64,000 nt of DNA from Streptomyces sp. NBC_00287 (GTDB lineage: Bacteria; Actinomycetota; Actinomycetes; Streptomycetales; Streptomycetaceae): assembly GCF_036173105.1 (NCBI RefSeq), contig NZ_CP108053.1:5208001-5272000 (forward strand), read 5' to 3'. Below, in pieces: positions 35,452 to 46,300 of the stretch. The notes beneath the pieces are model-generated. The model saw nothing but the letters and a program-made list of their open reading frames with translations, was not told the origin of the DNA and did not search any database. The stretch's first letter is position 1; each line of letters begins with the position of its first letter. The position numbers were made by a program, and so were the translations under genes.

Positions 35452-36830
35452 CAAACGGGGATGGAGAAGGCTCTATGGACTGGCTGCTGTCACAACTCCA
35501 GCGGCACGCCGACGCCGAGGCGATGGTCGGATACGGCGGCAGGGCCACGTATGCCGAACTCGGCAAGCGGACCACCGACTGGCTGGACCTGCTGGACCGA
35601 CGCGGCACGGCCGCCGGCGAGATCGTGGCGGTCGTCGGGAACGCCTCGCCGGCCGTGGTCGCGCTCTTCACGGCGCTCGCCGTCCGCGGCTGCGTCGTGG
35701 TTCCGTTCGCTCCTGCCGATCCGCCGAAGGAGCAGCGGGCGCGCAGGATCGCCACCGCACACGCGACCACGGTCATCGAGTTCGACGGCCCTGACGAGTG
35801 GAGCATCCGGACGGTCGCGGCACCGGACGAGCCGCGGCCCGACCTGCTGACAAAGCTCGCCGCATCGGGCGGGGCCGGCCTGGTGCTGTTCTCCTCGGGC
35901 TCGACGGGCGAGAGCAAGGCGGCGCTGCTCTCGCTGCCGCGGCTGCTCGGCGGCTTCCGCGCCTCCTCCCGCCCGCGCAGAACGCTGCAGTTCATGGCGC
36001 TCGACCACATCGGCGGAGTCAATACGCTGTTTCGCACCCTCGTCGGCGGCGGCACGGTCGTCACCGAGCCGCGGCGCACCCCGAAGCACGCGTGCGAGGC
36101 CATGGAGCGGCACCACGTCCAGGTCCTGCCCACCACGCCGACCTTCCTCAACATGCTGCTGCTCTCCGGTGCCTACCGGGTTCACGACCTGTCCTCGCTC
36201 GAGCTGGTCACCTACGGCACCGAGCCGATGCGCGAGGTCACCCTCGCGCACGCGGCCGAGGTCTTCCCCCAGGTGCAGTTCAAGCAGACCTACGGCCTGA
36301 CCGAGACCGGCATCCTGCCCACGCGGTCCGTCGCCTCGGACTCGCTGCAGATGGACGTCGGCGGGCACGGGTTCGGCACGCAGGTGCGCGACGGAGTGCT
36401 CTGGATCAAGTCGCCGAGCAGCATGCTCGGGTATCTCAACGCGGCCAGCCCGTTCGACGAGGACGGGTGGCTCAACACCGGAGACGCGGTCGAGGTGGCC
36501 GAGGACGGTTCGCTGCGCGTCCTCGGGCGGCTCTCGGCGCTGATCAACATCGGCGGCGAGAAGGTCTCCCCGGCCGAGGTCGAGAACGTGCTGCTCCGGG
36601 CGGACAACATCAGGGACGTCGTCGTCACCGGACGCCCCAATGCCGTCACCGGAGAGATCGTCGCGGCCGCGGTCGAGCTGGTCGAGCCGGAGGAGCGGCG
36701 GGAGCTGAGCAGGCGGCTGCGTCAGCTCTGCGCGGAGCATCTTCCGCCCCACAAAGTCCCGGCTGTCATCACGGTCTCGGACGGACCGTTGCACGGCCAG
36801 CGATTCAAGCGAATGGGAAGTGTGCGATGA
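35448..36830 (+). CDS. Stand-alone AMP-forming acyl-activating enzyme (acyl-CoA/ACP ligase)
   Basis: This 460-aa ANL-superfamily protein has P-loop-like LVLFSSGSTGESKAALLSLP, YGLTETGILP, EDGWLNTGDAVEV and the hinge LGRLSALINIGGEKVSPAEVE, which resembles acyl-CoA synthetases more than amino-acid A domains. The C-terminal HGQRFKR replaces the usual NGK..R, so the catalytic Lys may be shifted. With the SDR and ACP genes that follow, it probably activates a carboxylic acid for the assembly line. ATG 35448 overlaps the previous stop; ATG 35475, just after GGAGAAGG, is an equally good start. Confidence 0.8.
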   Translation: MTNGDGEGSMDWLLSQLQRHADAEAMVGYGGRATYAELGKRTTDWLDLLDRRGTAAGEIVAVVGNASPAVVALFTALAVRGCVVVPFAPADPPKEQRARRIATAHATTVIEFDGPDEWSIRTVAAPDEPRPDLLTKLAASGGAGLVLFSSGSTGESKAALLSLPRLLGGFRASSRPRRTLQFMALDHIGGVNTLFRTLVGGGTVVTEPRRTPKHACEAMERHHVQVLPTTPTFLNMLLLSGAYRVHDLSSLELVTYGTEPMREVTLAHAAEVFPQVQFKQTYGLTETGILPTRSVASDSLQMDVGGHGFGTQVRDGVLWIKSPSSMLGYLNAASPFDEDGWLNTGDAVEVAEDGSLRVLGRLSALINIGGEKVSPAEVENVLLRADNIRDVVVTGRPNAVTGEIVAAAVELVEPEERRELSRRLRQLCAEHLPPHKVPAVITVSDGPLHGQRFKRMGSVR

Positions 36831-37573
36831 ACGGCCCCGTTGAACAGCGTCCGGTGGCGGTCATCAGCGGTGGCAGCCGTGGTCTGGGGCTGGCGCTCGT
36901 GACGGACTTCCTGGAGCGCGGCTACCGGGTGGAGACCTTCAGCCGCACCGAGTCCGCCGAACTGGCCGCGCTGCGCGAGTCGCACGGCCCCGACGCACTG
37001 TCCTGGTCCGCGGTCGACGGCACGGACGCCGCGGGCGTCGAGGAGTTCGTCCGTACGGCCGTACGCCGCCGTCGCCGTATCGACGTGCTGGTGAACAACG
37101 CCGCGGTCGGGCTCGAGGGCCTGCTGACGCTGACCCCGCCGGCGGCGATCGACGCCGCGCTGCGGACCAACCTGACGCTTCCGGTCCTGCTCACTCGGGC
37201 CTGTCTGAAGCCGATGCTCGCCCGCCGGGACGGCGTGGTGATCAACCTGTCGTCGATCAACGCGCTGCGCGGGCAGACCGGCGTCGCGGTGTACGGCGCG
37301 GCGAAGGCCGCGCTCGACGGGCTGACCCGAGGTCTGGCGCGGGAGGTCGGCCCGGCCGGCGTCCGCGTGGTCAGCGTCGCCCCCGGCTATTTCGACAGCG
37401 AGATGACCGCGGGCATCAGCCCGGACCAACGCCGCCGCATCGTGCGGCGCACCCCGCTTGGCCGGCTCGGCTCGGTGGAGGACGTGCTCGGCACCGTCCG
37501 GTTCCTCACCTCGCCCGCGGCGAGCTTCATCACCGGCCAGACCATCGCCATCGACGGCGGCTACACCTGCTGA
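36827..37573 (+). CDS. SDR-family reductase (FabG-like)
   Basis: This 248-aa classical short-chain dehydrogenase has a cofactor motif (VISGGSRGLGLAL), VLVNNAAVG, catalytic Ser in VVINLSSINALRG, the YxxxK motif in VYGAAKAALDG, and a C-terminus FITGQTIAIDGGYTC. FabG-like enzymes reduce 3-oxoacyl thioesters with NADPH; here it may reduce the acyl group activated or carried by its neighbours. ATG 36827 overlaps the ligase stop (ATGA). It is followed within 50 bp by the ACP gene. Confidence 0.87.
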   Translation: MNGPVEQRPVAVISGGSRGLGLALVTDFLERGYRVETFSRTESAELAALRESHGPDALSWSAVDGTDAAGVEEFVRTAVRRRRRIDVLVNNAAVGLEGLLTLTPPAAIDAALRTNLTLPVLLTRACLKPMLARRDGVVINLSSINALRGQTGVAVYGAAKAALDGLTRGLAREVGPAGVRVVSVAPGYFDSEMTAGISPDQRRRIVRRTPLGRLGSVEDVLGTVRFLTSPAASFITGQTIAIDGGYTC

Positions 37574-37621
37574 GTCCCGATCGCGGGGACCGGGGCAAAC
37601 GTGAACGGAAGTGAGATACGC

Positions 37622-37909
37622 ATGAACAGGCGGGAGACGGTCAAGGCCGTGCTGCTGGAGATCGTGAACGAGGTGGCCGAGCCAGTCGAGAACCGGGTCG
37701 AGGAGCTGGACGAGGACCACCTGCTCGTCGACCAGCTCGGTCTGACGTCACTGCACCTCGCCCGGCTGGTCGCCGTCCTGGAACTGGAGCTGGACACCGA
37801 CCCGTTCTCCGACGAGGTGCCCATCACCAGCGTGCGCACGGTCGGTGATCTGCTGGAGGCGTACGACCCGGTCGTGCTGCCCCGGCTCGGGGCCGGCGAG
37901 CTGTCATGA
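37622..37909 (+). CDS. Discrete acyl carrier protein
   Basis: This 95-aa protein shows the helical ACP pattern; the carrier serine is in DQLGLTSLHLARL, with Thr in place of the usual Asp before Ser. GGAAGTGAG lies ~7 bases before ATG 37622; an earlier in-frame GTG at 37601 is less likely. Located between the SDR gene and the PKS gene, it probably carries the acyl unit supplied by the ligase, to be passed to the adjacent KS (inference). Its stop overlaps the PKS start (ATGA). Confidence 0.82.
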   Translation: MNRRETVKAVLLEIVNEVAEPVENRVEELDEDHLLVDQLGLTSLHLARLVAVLELELDTDPFSDEVPITSVRTVGDLLEAYDPVVLPRLGAGELS

Positions 37910-40900
37910 CCCAACAGGAGCTGGGCGGCGGCCCGATCGCCATCGTCGGCATCGCCGCACGCTTTCCCGGAGCCTCGGACGTGGACGAGTTCTGGGACGC
38001 GATCCTCGCCGGACGTGAGGCGATCCGCGACCTCGACGACGAGGAACTGCTGCGCGACGGTGTGGACCCCAAGTGGCTGGGGGACCCCGACTACGTCAAG
38101 GCGACCGCCTCGATCGACGGCGTCGACCGCTTCGACGCGGCCTTCTTCGACATCTCGGGCCGCGAGGCCGCCGCCATGGACCCGCAGCACCGCATCTTCC
38201 TGGAGACGTGCTGGCACGCCCTCGAGAACGCGGGCCTCGGCACATCGGCCGGCACCGGCGCTTCGGTCGGTGTCTTCGCCGGCAGCGGCGGGGTCCTCAC
38301 CAGCTATCTCCCCGAGGTGCTGGACAACGCCGGGCCGCTGGCCGACCCGACGGCCTCGCTCGAACAGCTCGGCTCCGACAAGGACTTTCTCGCCACCCGG
38401 GTGTCGTACAAGCTCAATCTGACCGGACCCAGTCTGACGGTGCAGACGGCCTGCTCCACCTCGCTGGTCGCGGTGCACCTCGCGTGCCAGAGCCTGCTGC
38501 GCGGCGAGTGCGAGGCGGCGCTGGCCGGCGGCGTGAACATCCGGCTCCCCGCCGCCGCCGGATACTGGCATCGCCGGGGCGGCATCCTGTCACCGGACGG
38601 CCGCTGCCGTCCGTTCGACGCCGACGCGCAGGGGACGATCTTCGGCAGCGGTGTGGGGGCCGTCGTACTCAAGCCGCTCGCCGCCGCGCTGCGCGACGGC
38701 GACACCGTCTACGCCACGATCCTCGGTACCGCGATCAACAACGACGGCGGCGGCAAGGCGAGTTACGGTGCCGCCAGCCTGCCGGGCCAGCTGGGCGCCA
38801 TGCGTCAGGCGCTCGCCGTCTCCGGCGTCGACCCCGCCACGATCGGCTACCTCGAGGCACACGGCACCGGCGTGCCGCTGGGCGACCCCACCGAGATCGG
38901 GGCCCTGAAGAAGGTCTTCGGCCACGACGGGCCCTGCGCCATCGGCTCGGTGAAGGCGCTGATCGGGCACATGGAGGCCGCGTCCGGCATCGCCGGCCTG
39001 ATCAAGGCCGCCCTTGCGCTGCACCACGGGGTCATCCCGCCGAGCCCGTACTTCACGGCGCCGAACCCCCGGCTGCGCCTCGACGCGTCAGGCCTCTTCG
39101 TCAACCCGGACCCGCTGCCCCTGCCCGGATCCCCACGCCGCGCCGCGGTCAACTCCCTGGGGATCGGCGGCACCAACGCGTTCGCCGTGCTCGAGCAGGC
39201 GCCGCAGCGCGTACCGGCGGCCGGGCGTCCCGGACCCGAACTCGTCACGATCACCGCGAAGTCGGCGGACGCGCTGCGCACCCTGGCAGGCACCTGGGCG
39301 AGCCGGCTGCGCGAGCCCGGCGCCGCCCTGACGGACCTGGCACACACCAGCCACGTCGGGCGCAGGCCGCTGCGGCACCGGCTCAGCGTGCTCGCCGACT
39401 CCGGGGAAGCGGCGGCCGAGCGGATCGAGTCCTGGCTGCACAAGGGGACCGGGCAGGTCGACGCGGGCGAATCCGCGCGAGCCAGGCCGCGGGTCGGGTT
39501 CCAGTTCCCCGGGCAGAGCTCCGAGTACCCCGGGATGGCCGTGGAGCTCTACCGGGAGCACCCGGTGTTCCGCGCGGCACTGGACCGGCACGCGGCGCTC
39601 TTCCGTCGTCTCACCGGCGTCGATCCGCTCGACGTGTTCACCGACCCGGCGGCACAGACGCGGGCCGAGCTGCTCCAGCCCGCGGTCTTCCTGCTGCAGG
39701 TCGCGCTCGCGGAGTTCTGGACGTCGTGCGGGGTGCGGCCGGACGCGGTGGTCGGGCACAGCCTGGGCGAGTACGCGGCCGCCTGCGTGGGCGGGGTGTT
39801 CACCGTCGAGGAAGGGCTCGAGCTGGTCTGCGAGCGTGGCCGCGCCTTCGCGGCCGTGCCCGGTGGCGGCCGGATGCTCGCCGTGGGCTGCACCGACCTC
39901 GCCGAACTGGAGCGCCTGGTCGCGGCCCAGGGCGGCACCGCGTCGGTCGCCGCGTACAACGCGCCGGAGCGGGTGACCGTGTCCGGCTCGGACGCCGAAG
40001 TGAGCGCGCTCAGCAGCGCGTTCGAGCAGCGGGGCTGGCAGACGATCGCGCTCGAGACGACCCACGCCTTCCACTCGCCCCTCGTCGCCCCGGCCGTTCC
40101 GGCCCTGGTCGCCGCGGCGGGCCGGATCACCCACCGGCCGCACACCGTGCCGATGATCCTGAACCTCACGGGGAAACCGGCGGCCGCCGAGGAGCTCGGC
40201 GCACCGTACTGGGGACGCCAGCTGACCTCGCCGGTCAGGTTCGCCGCCGGTGTGGGCGAGCTGCTGGCCGCGGGATTCAACACCTTCGTCGAGGTGGGAC
40301 CCGGCCGGACGCTCACCACCGCGGGCCGCGCCCAGTCCGGCGACGACACCGTGTGGCTGCCCGGCCTGTCCGCCAGGAACCCGGACCGGGCCACGGTTCT
40401 CGCGCACCTGGCCCGGCTGGAGCGGGCCGGAGTACCCATCGACTGGGCGGCCTACTACGCGCCGTTCCGTGCGGGCAAGGCGCCCGCACCCCTGTATCCC
40501 TTCGCCCGGACCCGGCACTGGATCGCACCGGCGCCGACCCGTGCCGACGCCGCATCGTCCCCGCAACCGGCCGGTGACCTGCCCGAACTGAGCCGCCTCG
40601 CGCTGCCGCAGTCCGCGCAGCGGCGCTATGAGACCACGGTGGCCGAGCAGGCCCCTCGGGTGCTTGCCGATCACGAGATCTCCGGCCGCCTCGTCGTGCC
40701 CGGGGCGTACCACACGGCATGCCTGGTGGAGGCGGTGGCCGCCGAGTCCGCGACCGTCGTCGAGGACCTGGTCTTCCCGCGCGCCCTGGAAGCCGCAGCG
40801 GACGAACGCCGGATCCAGCTGGTGCTCACCCCGGCCGGGGACGGCAGATTCGTCGCCCAGTCGCTCAGCCTGGCGCCTGCGGGCGACCCCCTCACCGATG

Positions 40901-43365
40901 AGTCCTGGTACGTCCACGCGGAGGGCCGCATACGCCAGGCCGACGACGCCGACACGCGACCGCGTCCGTGGGCGGACCCGTCGGGCTACCGGGCCGGCCT
41001 TCCGGTCCCGGCGGCCGAGCTCTACCCGCTGTTCGAGTCGACCGGCTTCCGGTTCGGCCCGGCCTTCCAGTGGATCAAGGAGCTGCGTCTGGTCGGCGAC
41101 GACAGCACGGGCGATCTCGGCTTCCCGGCCGCCTCGCCGCGCGAGCGGACGATGGCGCTGCTCGACTCCTGCGTCCAGCTGGCGATCGCGGCACGGATCG
41201 TCCGCAAGACCCCCGAGGACGGTGTGCTGCTGCCGTTCAGGATCGAGCGGGCCGTCTTCCACCCCGCGCCGAACGCGGCGGAATCCGGTGTCGCGCTCAT
41301 CCGGCACCGGGTGGCCGAGGCCTCGCGGGCCGTGGCCGACGTCTCGCTGACCGACCACGAGGGCAACCCGCTGCTGGAGCTCTACGGCCTGGAGCTGAGG
41401 GCGGTGTCCTTCCGCTCGTCCTCACGCGGCGCCTCGACCCGACCGGATGCCGAAGCGCAGATCTACGCCGAGCAATGGCAGCCGAGTGAGACGGCCGACG
41501 GCGCGTCGTCCGTAGCCGGACAGTGGATCGTGTTCGCCGACGGCCAGGGGCACTGGCGGAAGGCGGTCACTGCACTGGAGGCGAGCGGCAGCCGGTGCGT
41601 GATCGTCGAGGTGGGCGAGACCTTCGTACGCCACGATGATCGTCGCTACGCGCTGGATCCCGCCGACGCGGACAGCCTGGTGCGGCTCCTGCGCGACACC
41701 GGGCCCGCGAGCATCCTGCACTGCCTGGGACTGGACGGGCTCGGCCCGGCCGGCCAGGAGACGCGCGCCGCCTGCGGAAGCCTGCCCGCCCTCGTGCGGG
41801 CCGCTGAGCGCACGGACTGGACACCGGGCGCTGTAGTCCTGCTCACCCGCGGGGCGGTGGCCGTGCACGACTCCGCCGAGGCCTGCGATCCGTACGGCTC
41901 GATGCTGTGGGGGCTCGGCCGCAGCGCGATGCTGGAAGCGCCTCAGCTGAACGTACGGCTGCTCGACGCGGACCCGCGGGACCTCTCCCGTGCGCTGCGC
42001 ATGCTTCCCGAGGTGCTTGCCCCGGCCGGTGCGCCGACGGAGGCCGCGATCCGGGACGGCCGCGTCCATCAGCCCACGCTGCGCCGCGTATCGGCACCGG
42101 CGGCACGTCCGGGCCGGCTCGCCGCGGACGGCTGCTATCTGATCACCGGCGGGACCGGGGCGCTCGGTCTGCGCACCGCGGCGTGGCTGGCCCGCAGCGG
42201 GGTGCGCCATGTCGTGCTCGCCTCGCGCCGCGCACCCGAGGCGCGGATCGCGGAACAGGTCCGCGAGCTGGAGCAGTCGGGACTTCGGGTCACCCTGGCC
42301 GGCCTGGACGTGACCGACGAGGCCGCGGTCAACCGGCTGGTGGAGCGCGCGCAACAGGAGTGGGGCGGCCTGAGGGGTGTCGTCCACGCGGCGGGCTCGC
42401 TCGATGACGCGGTGCTGCCGCAGCTGAGCTGGGACCGCTTCCAGGCGGTGCTCGACCCGAAGGTGACCGGCGGCCTGAACCTGCACCGCGCCACCCTGGG
42501 CATCGACCTCGAGCACTTCATCCTCTTCTCCTCCACGGCCGCTCTGCTCGGTGCGCCCGGGCAGGCCCATTACGCGGCGGCCAACGCGTTCCTCGACGGG
42601 CTCGCGCACTACCGGCGGGGACTGGGACTGCCTGCCCTCAGCGTCAACTGGGGACCGTGGGAGGCGGGCATGGTGGCGCGGCTGAGCCGGCGCCTGCAGG
42701 ACCGCATCCTGGACGGCGGGTTCACCCCGCTGGAGTCCGATCCGGCCTTCGCCGCACTCGACCGGCTCCTGGCCGGGCCCGGCGGCCAGTACGGCGTCTT
42801 CTCCGTGGACTGGGGCCGCTACCTGACCCGGTTCCCCGGCGGAAGGGCCGTCGCGGCAGACCAGGAGCCGGGGACAGCGCCCGGGGACGGCGCGGAGTCG
42901 GTCAGACGACTGCGCCGGGACTGGCTCGGCGCCACGCCCGAACGCCGCCGCGAGCTGGTCCTGGAGTACCTGCGCATCATGCTGGCCACGCGGCTCGGCA
43001 TGCCCGAGGCCGCGGTCGACGAGGACCTCTCCCTCCAGGAGGCCGGGCTCGATTCGCTGGTGGCCGTCGAGGTCCGTGGCCAGATCTTCCGCGACCTGGA
43101 CATCGACCTGCCGCTCACGGGCCTCCTCGAAGGCAAGGCCCTACGGCTCCTCGTCGACGAGTTGGCCGACCGATTGGAGACGGCAGCGCCGTCCGCGCCG
43201 GCCGTCACCGACGCGATGCCGCCCCGCCCGGCCGACCCGGAGCCCTTCTCCCCCCAAGAGGCGGAACGGCTCCTCGCCTCACTTGACTCGCTCACTGAGG
43301 ACCAGATTCAGGCGCTGCTGCCCTGGCTGGCCGATCAGGACGCCGCCGGATCCACCGAGGAGTGA
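37906..43365 (+). CDS. Type I PKS module KS-AT-DH-KR-ACP
   Basis: This 1819-aa protein carries one full module. The KS has Cys183 (VQTACSTS) and both His (EAHGTGVPLGD, IGHMEAASG). The AT has GHSLGEYAAA (Ser619) and HAFH (720-723), which indicates malonyl-CoA. The DH has HEISGRLVVP (His923) and DSCVQ (Asp1087). The KR has TGGTGALG (~1413-1420), an LDD motif (1499-1501; B-type, D-hydroxy) and HYAAANAFLD (Tyr1556). The ACP has GLDSL (Ser1717). No ER or methyltransferase is seen. The expected product is a two-carbon extension reduced to an alkene or hydroxyl. A helical tail (EAERLLASLDSLTEDQIQAL) may be a docking element. Confidence 0.93.
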   Translation: MTQQELGGGPIAIVGIAARFPGASDVDEFWDAILAGREAIRDLDDEELLRDGVDPKWLGDPDYVKATASIDGVDRFDAAFFDISGREAAAMDPQHRIFLETCWHALENAGLGTSAGTGASVGVFAGSGGVLTSYLPEVLDNAGPLADPTASLEQLGSDKDFLATRVSYKLNLTGPSLTVQTACSTSLVAVHLACQSLLRGECEAALAGGVNIRLPAAAGYWHRRGGILSPDGRCRPFDADAQGTIFGSGVGAVVLKPLAAALRDGDTVYATILGTAINNDGGGKASYGAASLPGQLGAMRQALAVSGVDPATIGYLEAHGTGVPLGDPTEIGALKKVFGHDGPCAIGSVKALIGHMEAASGIAGLIKAALALHHGVIPPSPYFTAPNPRLRLDASGLFVNPDPLPLPGSPRRAAVNSLGIGGTNAFAVLEQAPQRVPAAGRPGPELVTITAKSADALRTLAGTWASRLREPGAALTDLAHTSHVGRRPLRHRLSVLADSGEAAAERIESWLHKGTGQVDAGESARARPRVGFQFPGQSSEYPGMAVELYREHPVFRAALDRHAALFRRLTGVDPLDVFTDPAAQTRAELLQPAVFLLQVALAEFWTSCGVRPDAVVGHSLGEYAAACVGGVFTVEEGLELVCERGRAFAAVPGGGRMLAVGCTDLAELERLVAAQGGTASVAAYNAPERVTVSGSDAEVSALSSAFEQRGWQTIALETTHAFHSPLVAPAVPALVAAAGRITHRPHTVPMILNLTGKPAAAEELGAPYWGRQLTSPVRFAAGVGELLAAGFNTFVEVGPGRTLTTAGRAQSGDDTVWLPGLSARNPDRATVLAHLARLERAGVPIDWAAYYAPFRAGKAPAPLYPFARTRHWIAPAPTRADAASSPQPAGDLPELSRLALPQSAQRRYETTVAEQAPRVLADHEISGRLVVPGAYHTACLVEAVAAESATVVEDLVFPRALEAAADERRIQLVLTPAGDGRFVAQSLSLAPAGDPLTDESWYVHAEGRIRQADDADTRPRPWADPSGYRAGLPVPAAELYPLFESTGFRFGPAFQWIKELRLVGDDSTGDLGFPAASPRERTMALLDSCVQLAIAARIVRKTPEDGVLLPFRIERAVFHPAPNAAESGVALIRHRVAEASRAVADVSLTDHEGNPLLELYGLELRAVSFRSSSRGASTRPDAEAQIYAEQWQPSETADGASSVAGQWIVFADGQGHWRKAVTALEASGSRCVIVEVGETFVRHDDRRYALDPADADSLVRLLRDTGPASILHCLGLDGLGPAGQETRAACGSLPALVRAAERTDWTPGAVVLLTRGAVAVHDSAEACDPYGSMLWGLGRSAMLEAPQLNVRLLDADPRDLSRALRMLPEVLAPAGAPTEAAIRDGRVHQPTLRRVSAPAARPGRLAADGCYLITGGTGALGLRTAAWLARSGVRHVVLASRRAPEARIAEQVRELEQSGLRVTLAGLDVTDEAAVNRLVERAQQEWGGLRGVVHAAGSLDDAVLPQLSWDRFQAVLDPKVTGGLNLHRATLGIDLEHFILFSSTAALLGAPGQAHYAAANAFLDGLAHYRRGLGLPALSVNWGPWEAGMVARLSRRLQDRILDGGFTPLESDPAFAALDRLLAGPGGQYGVFSVDWGRYLTRFPGGRAVAADQEPGTAPGDGAESVRRLRRDWLGATPERRRELVLEYLRIMLATRLGMPEAAVDEDLSLQEAGLDSLVAVEVRGQIFRDLDIDLPLTGLLEGKALRLLVDELADRLETAAPSAPAVTDAMPPRPADPEPFSPQEAERLLASLDSLTEDQIQALLPWLADQDAAGSTEE

Positions 43366-46300
43366 ATCCCATTACTGACTACGACATCCGGAAGAGACTC
43401 GAGGCGGCCCTGCGGTCGCGGGCCCGTCAGGCGCGTACCGACCACCCGCTCTCGTACGCCCAGCGCTCGCTGCTGATGCTGCACCGGCTGAACCCGGGCA
43501 GCGCGTCCTACAACGTCGCCTTCACCGCGCGGTTCACCGGCGGGTTCGACTCCGGGACGCTCTCCCGCGCCCTCCAGTCGCTCGTCGGACGGCACGAGGC
43601 CCTGCGCACCACGTTCCCCCGCCAGGGCACGGACAGCCAGACGGTGCACGGGTGGCTCGAGCCCGACTTCGCCGAAGTGGACGCCCGCCAGTGGAGCCAG
43701 GAGCAGGTCGAGGAGGCGGTGCGCAGTGCCTACCGCGAGCCGTTCGACCTCGTCAACGGGCCGCCGATGCGGGTACGGGCGTACCGGGTGGCGCAGGGAG
43801 AGTCCGTCGTTCTGGTGGCAGCCCATCACGTGGTGTGCGATTTCTGGTCGCTCGGCGTCATCGTGGCGGAGCTCGAGGAGCTCTACCGCGCGGAGGCCGA
43901 ACGGCGCCCTTCGCAGCTGCCCGGACGCAATGTCCCGTACCACGAATTCGTCACGTATCAGGGCGAGTTGATCGACGGTGAGCGAGGCGGACGGGCGCGC
44001 TCCTACTGGCATGCCCAGCTGTCCGGTCGGCTGGAGATGGCCGAGTGGCCGCAATTCGACCTCGATCCGGCGGACGTCGACGAGGGCGGGGCGATCGTCT
44101 TCCCCTTCCCCGCCGAGCTCGCCGACGGTGTGATCGCGCTGGCCACGGAGGAGAGGGTCACGCCCTACACCGTGATGCTGACGGCTTTCCAGACCCTGGT
44201 CAGCCGCTACACCGGACAGCGGGACGTCCTGGTGGGGACTCCGGTCGCCGGGCGGACCGACCCGACGATGGCGGAGTGCGTCGGAAACTTCGTCAATCCT
44301 GTCGTGCTGCGCGCCGATCTGAGCGGCGCGGTGCCGTTCCGGGAGCAGCTCGGCCGCACGCGCCGTACGGTCGCCGAGGCGCTGGAGCACCAGGACTATC
44401 CGTTCGAGCTGCTCGTCAGCGAGCTGGCACCGCCCCGGGTGGACGACCGCAACCCGGTCTTCCAGACGATGTTCAGCTATCAGAAGCCCAGCAGGTACCC
44501 GGCGCTCGCGGGCCTGTACGTGGCCGACGAGGGCGCGACCTCGGTCCCCTGGGCCGGGCTGACCGCTCGGCCGTTCCGGCTGGCCCAGCAGGATGACCAG
44601 CTCGAGTTCGTGCTGGAGGTCGTGCACGACGGCGACCGGCTCGTCGGGATGCTCAAGTACCGCAAGTCCGTCTTCTCCGCCGCGGCGGCCCGTCGCGCGA
44701 GCGAGCACTACCTGTCGCTGCTGCAGGCAGCGACCGCGGACCCCGACCGCAGCGTGGCGGATCTGCCGATGCTGACCGCGGCCGACCACGGCATCAACCG
44801 GCAGCACTCCGCTCCGGTGGCCGTCGCGCCGGCCGACAGCCTGGCGGTCCGTTTCCGGGAAGTCGCCGAGCGGCATGGCGCTCGTACGGCGGTGAGCTTC
44901 GCCGGAAACCGGCTCACCTATGCCGAACTCGACGAACTCGCGGGGCGTTGGGCGGCCAAGCTGCGTGCCGAGGGGGTGGGGCCCGGCAGTCGCGTCGCGC
45001 TGCTGCTCGAACCCTCGCTCGACACGGTCGTCGCCATCGTCGCGGTCCAGCGGGCACAAGCGGCCTACGTGGTCCTCGACCCCTCGTACCCCCCGGCCCG
45101 GTGCCAGGCCGTGCTCGAGGACAGCGAAGCGCGCGTGGTGCTCACCCAGCCCTCGCTGGTCGGCATGGTGGACGGTACGGCGGCACGGACTCTGGTCATG
45201 CCGGACACCGAGTTGCCCGCGGACGACGGCCCGGGCGAACTGCCGGGCGCCGCGGACGTGGCATACACCGTCTACACCTCCGGCTCCACGGGCACGCCCA
45301 AGGGGATCGACGTCGAGCACGGCAATGTGCTGAGTCTGCTGGAGGCCATGCGCGCGTACGTCGCCATGGACGAGACCGGGGTCGGGGCGCTCTTCCACTC
45401 GACCGGCTTCGACCTGTCGGTCTGGGAGCTGTGGGGCACCCTGCTGGCCGGGGGACGTCTGGTCGTCGTACCGTCGACCACGTCCCGGTCGCCCGACCTC
45501 CTGCACGCGCTGCTCGCGCAGGAACGGGTCACCCACCTGGTCCAGACACCCTCCGCCCTGCACGGCCTGTCGGCCGTGGTGCGGCAGAGCGGGGCCCAGG
45601 AACTGGCGCTGCAGCACATCCTCTCGTGCGGTGAGCCGCTGCCCGCGCCGCTCGCCCGGAGGGCCCTGGAGTGGTGCGGGACGCTGTGGAACATGTACGG
45701 CCCGGCCGAGACCACGGTCTGGGTCACCGCGCAGGCGGTCCGGCCCGAGGACTGCGCAGGCACCGGAGTGCCGGTCGGGCTTCCCCTGGCGAACACCCAG
45801 GTCTACGTACTCGACGAGCACGGCAACCCCGTGCCGCCGGAGTTCACCGGCGAGCTGCACATCGGTGGGCAGTGCGTCGCCCGCGGCTACGTCAACAGGC
45901 CGCAGCTGACCAAGGAACGCTTCCTGGACAACTCGTTCGAGCCCGGGGGCAGGCTGTACCGCACCGGCGATCTGGCGCGGGTCAACTCCCAGGGACTGCT
46001 GGAGATCCTCGGGCGCGTGGACAACCAGGTCAAGATCAGCGGGTTCCGGGTCGAGCTGGAAGAGGTGGAAGCGCGGCTGGACGAGGTGCCCGGGGTCAGA
46101 AGGTCGACCGCGCTGGCCCTCGGCACGGGGGCGGGCGACAGCCGTCTCGTCGCCTGCGTGATGGTGGAGCCGGGCCACCAGGTGACGGAGAGCGGCCTGA
46201 AAGCGGAGCTGCGCTCCACGCTGCCGCCCTACATGGTGCCCACGTCGGTGGGGTTCTTCGACTCGTTCCCGCTCAACGCCAGCCAGAAGGTCGACCGCGC

